Shown piece after piece: positions 59,271-64,000 of a stretch of 64,000 nucleotides of DNA. The stretch spans positions 1-64,000 of the forward strand of contig JAKPQL010000090.1 of assembly GCA_029547045.1 (NCBI GenBank), read 5' to 3'. The notes beneath the pieces were generated by a model. It searched no databases, had not been told where the DNA came from, and saw nothing but the letters and a program-made list of their open reading frames with translations. Made by a program: the position numbers and the translations under genes. Within the stretch, counting starts at the first letter, position 1. Each line of letters begins with the position of its first letter. The DNA is from Deltaproteobacteria bacterium. Lineage in GTDB: Bacteria > Desulfobacterota > Desulfomonilia > UBA1062.

Positions 59271-60452
59271 CTACTTCTCCAGCGCCTTCACGCCGGGGAG
59301 CGTTCTGCCGCCCAGCATCTCCAGGAAGGCGCCCCCTGCCGTGGACACGAAGCTCACCTTGCCTTCGAGCCCGCTTGCGTGGAGTGCAGCATCTGTATCA
59401 CCGCCGCCCACGATGGTCAAGCCCTGGGATGACGCCACGGCCTTTGCCACGGACATGGTTCCGGAGGCGAACTCCTTGGTCTCGAACACACCCATGGGTC
59501 CGTTCCAGACGATGGTCCTGCAGTCGCTCAGTGCCACCGTGAACAGCTCGGCACTGGCCGGTCCGATGTCCAGGCCCATGAGGTCGTCCGGGATCTCCTG
59601 GATCGTCCTGGTGAGAACTCTCTGGGTGTCCTTGGGGCCGGAGGCGCACACGCAGTCCACAGGCAGGTAGAGCTTCACCCCCTGAGCCCGGGCCTTTTCC
59701 AGGATGGACCTTGCCGTTTCGAGGAGATCCTGCTCCAGGAGCGATTTCCCGATCCCCTGACCCAGTGCCTTGATGAAGGTGAAGGCCATGCCGCCGCCGA
59801 TGATGATCTTGTCCGCCTTGTCCAGGAGGTTCTCCACGAGCTCCAGCTTGTCGGAGACCTTCGCCCCTCCGAGCACGGCGGCAAAGGGCCGCGCCGGTTC
59901 CACGAGTGCCTTGTTGATGTACTCCACCTCCTTCATGAGGAGGAATCCGGCCCCCTTGGCCTTGATATGCTCGCACACGCCGGCGGTGGATGCATGGGCC
60001 CGGTGGGCCGTGGCAAAGGCGTCGTTGATGTAGACGTCGCCCAGGGACGCCAGCTCCTTCACGAATCCGGGCTCGTTCTTCTCCTCCTCGGGGTGGAACC
60101 GCAGGTTTTCCAGCATCAGGACCTCGCCGGGCTTCAGCTCGTCCACCATGGCTGAAACCTTGGGGCCGATGCAGTCGGGCGCCATGTTCACGCTGGTGCC
60201 CAGGAGCTCCGAGAGCCTCCTTGCAACGGGGATCAGGCTGAGCTTCTTGTCCGCCTTCTTCGGCCTGCCAAGGTGTGACATGAGGATGACCCTTCCCCCC
60301 TGGCCGACGGCGTGCGAGATGGTGGGCAGGGCGGCCCTGATCCGTGCATCATCGGTGATGATGCCGTTCTCGTTAAGGGGCACGTTGAAGTCGACCCTGA
60401 TCAACACCCTTTTTTGTTTCAGGTTCAGGTCCTTGATGGATGGAATACCCAT
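59271..60452 (-). CDS. pgk: Phosphoglycerate kinase
   Basis: A 393-residue glycolytic kinase. Motifs are KRVLIRVDFNVPLNENG, ILMSHLGRPKKADKK, LLENLRFHPEEEKNEPGF, FAAVLGGAKVSDKLELVENL, MGLDIGPASAELF and VGGGDTDAALHASG. The ATG at 60452 follows AAGGAGGAGTTGACC. The TTG at 60458 used in the track has no better support. It heads the pgk-tpiA-secG operon. Confidence 0.97.
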   Translation of the reverse strand: MGIPSIKDLNLKQKRVLIRVDFNVPLNENGIITDDARIRAALPTISHAVGQGGRVILMSHLGRPKKADKKLSLIPVARRLSELLGTSVNMAPDCIGPKVSAMVDELKPGEVLMLENLRFHPEEEKNEPGFVKELASLGDVYINDAFATAHRAHASTAGVCEHIKAKGAGFLLMKEVEYINKALVEPARPFAAVLGGAKVSDKLELVENLLDKADKIIIGGGMAFTFIKALGQGIGKSLLEQDLLETARSILEKARAQGVKLYLPVDCVCASGPKDTQRVLTRTIQEIPDDLMGLDIGPASAELFTVALSDCRTIVWNGPMGVFETKEFASGTMSVAKAVASSQGLTIVGGGDTDAALHASGLEGKVSFVSTAGGAFLEMLGGRTLPGVKALEK

Positions 60453-60649
60453 GGTCAACTCCTCCTTCTACGGTATGTCGTGCATCGCGAGGATGCTTCA
60501 GTGCAGGAAATGAGAACTGAACACATATGGGAAATGCTGCCGTATGTCAAGAATGACCCCTTTACAAACCATTGTATATGCCCTTACATACCATAACAGG
60601 TTGATTTTGTATATGTCTCATACGGCGAAAAAACCGCTACGGGAGGCCT
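60453..60649. promoter_or_regulatory. Divergent promoter region between pgk and the EcsC-like gene
   Basis: This 197-base gap is markedly A+T rich. It contains TTGTATATG twice as a direct repeat (60572-60580 and 60607-60615). A possible plus-strand promoter is TTTACA (60561-60566), 17 bases, TTACAT. The repeats could be operator sites or part of pgk promoter control. No gene is seen. Confidence 0.35.
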
Positions 60650-61327
60650 GTGGAAAGAACAGCCCCAGATGACTCCGTTGTCGTCCATGCCGTCGGCGAG
60701 AGATTCCGCGGGCTCATCAGGACGCTGGTCCGGGGCAACATCAGGCGCGCGCGGTCTCTGGCGGCACGCATGAGGGACCAGGTGGAGACCCTCGGCGAAC
60801 CCATCGCCCTGCAGAACCTCATCGAGGACATGGCCCAGGGCCAGGCCTTCCGGAACGCCTTCATCAACATCCCCTCCGCAGTGCCGGGTATCGGCACGGT
60901 CATCTCCTGGGTGCTGATCAGCGTGGCGGACTTCTTCACCCTGGATCAGGGCGTCACCCTCATCCTCGCCCTGAGCATCCTGAGCGGGCTCGAACCGGAT
61001 GACCACCAGCAGATGGAGGATCTCGCCATCCTCGTCATCGGCGAGGCTTACGGCCTGGATCCGCCGGGTCCCGAGCGGGATTCGGGCACGGTGGCAAGGA
61101 AGATCATGACGAGCCTCCTGCCCAGGAGGTATGTCAATATCGGGGTGAGCAGGTGGGCAAAGGCCTTCGTCAAAAGGCTGCTGCCCTTTCGGAGAAAGTC
61201 CAGGCTCCTGCCTGCCGGGTTCGGCATCGCCATTGCCGCGTGGGACGCCTACGAGACCACCGTGAAGGTGGGAACGATCGCGCAGCGGGAACTTGCCTTC
61301 CGGAGGCGAGAGAAGCATCTCGGCTGA
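60650..61327 (+). CDS. EcsC-like / hydrophobic-core protein, unknown function
   Basis: A 225-residue protein starting with GTG. The central hydrophobic block (NIPSAVPGIGTVISWVLISV, ADFFTLDQGVTLILALSILS) followed by AILVIGEAYGLD is reminiscent of EcsC-domain proteins, which have a PGxGT motif before an amphipathic helix and an xLYG motif. A second Gly/Ala segment (LLPAGFGIAIAAWDAYETT) lies near the C-terminus. The assignment is tentative. The GTG is preceded by GGGAGGCCT. It is divergent from pgk. Confidence 0.55.
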   Translation: MERTAPDDSVVVHAVGERFRGLIRTLVRGNIRRARSLAARMRDQVETLGEPIALQNLIEDMAQGQAFRNAFINIPSAVPGIGTVISWVLISVADFFTLDQGVTLILALSILSGLEPDDHQQMEDLAILVIGEAYGLDPPGPERDSGTVARKIMTSLLPRRYVNIGVSRWAKAFVKRLLPFRRKSRLLPAGFGIAIAAWDAYETTVKVGTIAQRELAFRRREKHLG

Positions 61328-61557
61328 ACAGCGGTCAGCGGGTGGTTGTATGAAGAAAGGAGATGCCGGAGTACCGATAACACAGCCCGGCGGATCGCTC
61401 TTTGTCGGAAGATGTCTCTTCTCTCTGTCTGGTTCGTCCGCCCTGGGATCCGGTCTGTCAAGTACCCCAGCGTGTCTCCCTACCCATACCTATCGGACGG
61501 ACCGGGGATCCCTTGACGGTTTTGGTGCTGTTGCGTGCATGGCGGTGGTATGGGATG

Positions 61558-62241
61558 TCATCGGGGGTAAACATGTCCCTGGGCGGCCAGCAGGTTTTCC
61601 ACCCAGGACCTGGCGGAATCCGACACGGTGCCGAAGGGGAGGGGGGACCCTGCCAGCAGGTCCACGAAGTGCTTGAGGATGCGCGCCGTGGCACCCCAGA
61701 CCACGCCGCCCTCGATCTCCATGAAGTAGATGTTGATACCCCTGTCCCGGAAGAAGGTCCGTTCGGCCATCCAGGTGTCTTCCCTGAGGGCCTGCCTCAG
61801 GGAGACCAGGAGCAGGGTTTCGGACTCGTTGTTGATGCGGAACCCGTACGGGTACGGGACGACGCCCACCACCGGGGTGATGTGGTAGCCCACGATGGAG
61901 ATGTGATCGTCCAGCAGGCCCAGTACCTCCACGTCGTTCGGTCTCAGGCCGATCTCCTCCTCGGCCTCCCGCAGGGCAGTCTGGACCAGCCCCCGGTCAT
62001 CGGGTTCCCTCCGGCCTCCCGGAAAGCAGATCTCTCCCTTGTGGTGCTCCACGTCCATGGACCGCATGGTGACCACCAGGCTGGGGTCGCCCTCCTTCCA
62101 GCACAGGGGCAGCAGCACGGCGGACTCCCGGAGGTTCTCCCGGGGGATGATCCGCCGCCTGCGGCTGGCCAGGCAGTCGCGGACGTGGCGCTTCAGGGAC
62201 TGGGCATCATCAAGAAGCTTACAGATTGCAGACTCTTTCAT
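61558..62241 (-). CDS. NUDIX hydrolase, CoA pyrophosphatase (NudL/YeaB) type
   Basis: A 227-residue NUDIX protein. The box GRREPDDRGLVQTALREAEEEIGL fits GX5EX7REUXEEXGU, at about residues 76-98. The CoA-pyrophosphatase signature region before it (SAVLLPLCWKEGDPSLVVTM, GEICFPGGRREPDD) and the later RTFFRDRGINIYFMEIEGG, VWGATARIL fit NudL-like enzymes that cleave CoA to 4'-phosphopantetheine and 3',5'-ADP. The track ORF starts at 62808. The ATG at 62241 begins the family N-terminus; the SD is weak (GGGGACTGC). Divergent from the next gene. Confidence 0.88.
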   Translation of the reverse strand: MKESAICKLLDDAQSLKRHVRDCLASRRRRIIPRENLRESAVLLPLCWKEGDPSLVVTMRSMDVEHHKGEICFPGGRREPDDRGLVQTALREAEEEIGLRPNDVEVLGLLDDHISIVGYHITPVVGVVPYPYGFRINNESETLLLVSLRQALREDTWMAERTFFRDRGINIYFMEIEGGVVWGATARILKHFVDLLAGSPLPFGTVSDSARSWVENLLAAQGHVYPR

Positions 62242-62319
62242 GCAGTCCCCGTTATAGCACAGAGGGCCTGCCATGAACAGGCTTGACCCCATGGTGTCTT
62301 GCTGTATATTATACCGGCC

Positions 62320-62907
62320 ATGAGAAGCAGAGGAGCCATCAAGAACTACATCGTGCTCATCAGGGATCTGGTGAGTGATGTGGACGACCTCCTGGACGAG
62401 CGCGTGGAGCAGGATGTATCCCTGCAGTGGAAGGACCGGGCCGCCAGCATCCTGGGCAAGATCCTCGGTAAGGAGCACACCTACGTGAGGGAATTCGAGG
62501 GGATCGAGTTCAGCACGCCCTTCTTCGACGACTTCGACGAGTTTGTCGAGGAAGAGACCTTCCGGATCGGCCTGGAGGACTCCCGGTCGTTCCTCATCTC
62601 CCTCATAGACGAGCTGGAGAGCGAGCACAACTGCACCCCGGGCCTCATGGACATGGAGAGCCTGTTCGCCGAGATGAACCGGTACGTGGTCACCTACGTG
62701 GGCGACCCCATGGCGCGCAACAGCCTGCACAACCGCATCACCCGGCTGCGAAACGGCATGATGTCGGGCGAGATATCGGGCGACGAGGTGCGATACCACA
62801 TGGAGCATATCGGGTACCTGGACTCAGGCCTGTACGAGCGCATCGTCCCCCTGCTGACCTGGTACTACATTCAAGGGGCGGGTTCTAAAGGGGCACACAA
62901 CAACTAA
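62320..62907 (+). CDS. Conserved-looking hypothetical protein upstream of purH
   Basis: A 195-residue acidic, probably helical cytosolic protein (NYIVLIRDLVSDVDDLLDER, FFDDFDEFVEEETFRIGLED, MARNSLHNRITRLRNGMMSG) ending in a Gly/Asn tail. No known motif is recognised. The track starts at TTG 62299; ATG 62320 is more likely, though neither has a good SD. It precedes purH by 53 bases on the same strand and may be co-transcribed. Confidence 0.65.
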   Translation: MRSRGAIKNYIVLIRDLVSDVDDLLDERVEQDVSLQWKDRAASILGKILGKEHTYVREFEGIEFSTPFFDDFDEFVEEETFRIGLEDSRSFLISLIDELESEHNCTPGLMDMESLFAEMNRYVVTYVGDPMARNSLHNRITRLRNGMMSGEISGDEVRYHMEHIGYLDSGLYERIVPLLTWYYIQGAGSKGAHNN

Positions 62908-62960
62908 CACGCTTCACTCCTCCCTGAGATACGATCATTTCCCCAGCGAAAGGAGTTCAC

Positions 62961-64000
62961 ATGCCGAAGATTACACGGGCACTGGTGAGCGTTACGGACA
63001 AGTCGGGCATTACGGATTTCATCAGGGAACTCGCCTCGTTCGGCGTGGAGATCATCTCCACCGGCGGCACGGCCAAGGCCCTGAAGGACGCAGGCATGAA
63101 GGTGGTGGACATATCCGACTACACCGGCTTCCCCGAGATGATGGACGGCAGGCTCAAGACCCTGCATCCCCTGGTGCACGGCGGCATGCTCGCCATCCGC
63201 GACAACGCGGAGCACGTGGAGGCCATGAAGAAGCACGGCATCAAGCCCATAGACATGCTCGTGGTGAACCTCTACCGTTTCGAGGAGACCATCGCGAAAG
63301 GCGCATCGCTGGAGGAGGCCATAGAGAACATCGACATCGGCGGTCCTGCCATGGTCCGGGCGGCGTCCAAGAACATGAAATACGTGAGCGTGGTCACCGA
63401 CCCGGCCCAGTACCCGCGGATCATCGCCGAGATGAGGGAATCCGGCGGCTCCGTGAGCGAGAAGACCAATTTCGAGCTCGCCCGGGACGCCTTTTCGCTC
63501 ACGGCCCGCTACGACGCGGCCATTTCCAACTACCTCCAGGGCATCGGCGTGGAGGAAGGCCAGTTCCCGCTGACCTATACGGTGCAGTACCGGCGGTCCC
63601 AGATCATGCGCTACGGCGAGAACCCCCACCAGAAGGCCGCCTTCTACGCAGAGCCCTTCATCGATCAGCCTTCCATCGCCTCGGCCGAGCAGCTCTGGGG
63701 CAAGGAACTCTCCTACAACAACATCATGGACGCGGACGCGGCCCTGGACCTCATCATGGAATTCGACAGGCCCGCCTGCGTGATCCTGAAGCACTCGAAC
63801 CCCTGCGGCGCTGCCCAGTCCACCTCCTCGCTGGCCGAGGCCTACCGCAAGGCCCTGGCCGTGGACACCACGAGTGCCTTCGGCGGCATCGTGGGGCTGA
63901 ACCGGGTGGTTGACGCGGAGACGGCGCGGGCCATCGGCGAGATCTTCACCGAGGTGGTGCTGGCCCCGGACTACACCCCCGAGGCACTGGCCATTCTGGA
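62961..64000 (+). CDS. purH: PurH, bifunctional AICAR formyltransferase/IMP cyclohydrolase (3' end outside window)
   Basis: The frame from the ATG at 62961 (SD AAAGGAG) stays open to the right edge, giving 346 residues. It is missing from the ORF track because no stop lies in the window. The IMP cyclohydrolase domain (1-about 195) has ALVSVTDKSGITDFIREL, IISTGGTAKALKDAGM, GRLKTLHPLVHGGMLA and IDIGGPAMVRAASKN. The AICAR transformylase domain begins near 200 with MRYGENPHQKAAFYAEPF, KELSYNNIMDADAALDL and the catalytic region CVILKHSNPCGAAQ (Lys and His of KHxNPCG). It performs the last two steps of IMP synthesis. A typical PurH is about 520 residues, so one third is missing. Confidence 0.97.
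   Translation, partial: MPKITRALVSVTDKSGITDFIRELASFGVEIISTGGTAKALKDAGMKVVDISDYTGFPEMMDGRLKTLHPLVHGGMLAIRDNAEHVEAMKKHGIKPIDMLVVNLYRFEETIAKGASLEEAIENIDIGGPAMVRAASKNMKYVSVVTDPAQYPRIIAEMRESGGSVSEKTNFELARDAFSLTARYDAAISNYLQGIGVEEGQFPLTYTVQYRRSQIMRYGENPHQKAAFYAEPFIDQPSIASAEQLWGKELSYNNIMDADAALDLIMEFDRPACVILKHSNPCGAAQSTSSLAEAYRKALAVDTTSAFGGIVGLNRVVDAETARAIGEIFTEVVLAPDYTPEALAIL

Overview
The window is a compact, high-GC bacterial chromosome segment with about 60 genes on both strands. I see no rRNA, tRNA, CRISPR array, insertion sequence or phage gene. The gene content points to an anaerobic Gram-negative bacterium, most like a Desulfobacterota (former Deltaproteobacteria) lineage. The main reasons are a tungsten-type aldehyde:ferredoxin oxidoreductase, an anaerobic glycerol-3-phosphate dehydrogenase (GlpABC), an ADP-forming acyl-CoA synthetase subunit, LarCBE, an archaeal-type phosphoglycerate mutase, GEMM-I riboswitches of the Geobacter style, and outer-membrane functions (LpoB, Slam-like barrel, many lipoproteins). 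No species is assigned.

Layout. 1-5.7 kb: fatty/aromatic acyl-CoA enzymes (SDR tail, 3-hydroxyacyl-CoA dehydrogenase), an ABC substrate-binding gene broken at a G8 run, a nitroreductase, and larC-larB-larE for the nickel-pincer cofactor. 5.9-13.2 kb: a chemoreceptor, a small membrane protein plus AtpZ-like protein, an MBL-fold lipoprotein, and a minus-strand run of esterase, DUF362 protein, membrane protein and lipocalin. 13.6-16.7 kb: divergent pdxR and pdxST (vitamin B6), with a gene remnant behind pdxR. 16.6-22.4 kb: ribosomal-protein-S1-like protein, methyltransferase, DegP-type protease, Dtd, and trxB-trxA. 22.5-26.3 kb: envelope genes including a COG3014/YcfL/LpoB lipoprotein group. 26.4-31 kb: branched-chain aminotransferase and a 1076-residue cyclase/AAA/TPR protein.

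31.2-32.26 kb is the most striking stretch. Three tandem c-di-GMP (GEMM-I) aptamers precede a small secreted Met/Gly-rich protein with a FilA/DUF6160-like N-terminus, and a strong terminator follows it. 32.2-34.3 kb holds queE-queC-queF (queuosine precursors). 34.5-38.6 kb: acyl-CoA synthetase subunit, tRNA-dihydrouridine synthase, phosphoglycerate mutase and D-Ala-D-Ala ligase. 38.7-43 kb: glpA-glpB-glpC plus a small exported protein. 43-46.5 kb: CapA-like protein, M23 peptidase and small proteins. 46.6-49.5 kb: an aldehyde:ferredoxin oxidoreductase overlapping a two-domain class II aldolase.

49.9-56.3 kb encodes a three-gene unit that I read as a Slam-type outer-membrane exporter, its probable surface substrate (FecR domain plus TbpB-like C-terminal barrel) and a CHASE2 adenylate/guanylate cyclase. 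The rest is housekeeping: acyl-CoA synthetase, secG-tpiA-pgk, an EcsC-like protein, a CoA-pyrophosphatase-type NUDIX hydrolase, an unknown protein, and purH running off the right edge. The ORF track missed purH because it has no stop in the window. Two class III cyclases and a c-di-GMP-controlled surface protein suggest that nucleotide second messengers govern surface export here; that link is inference.
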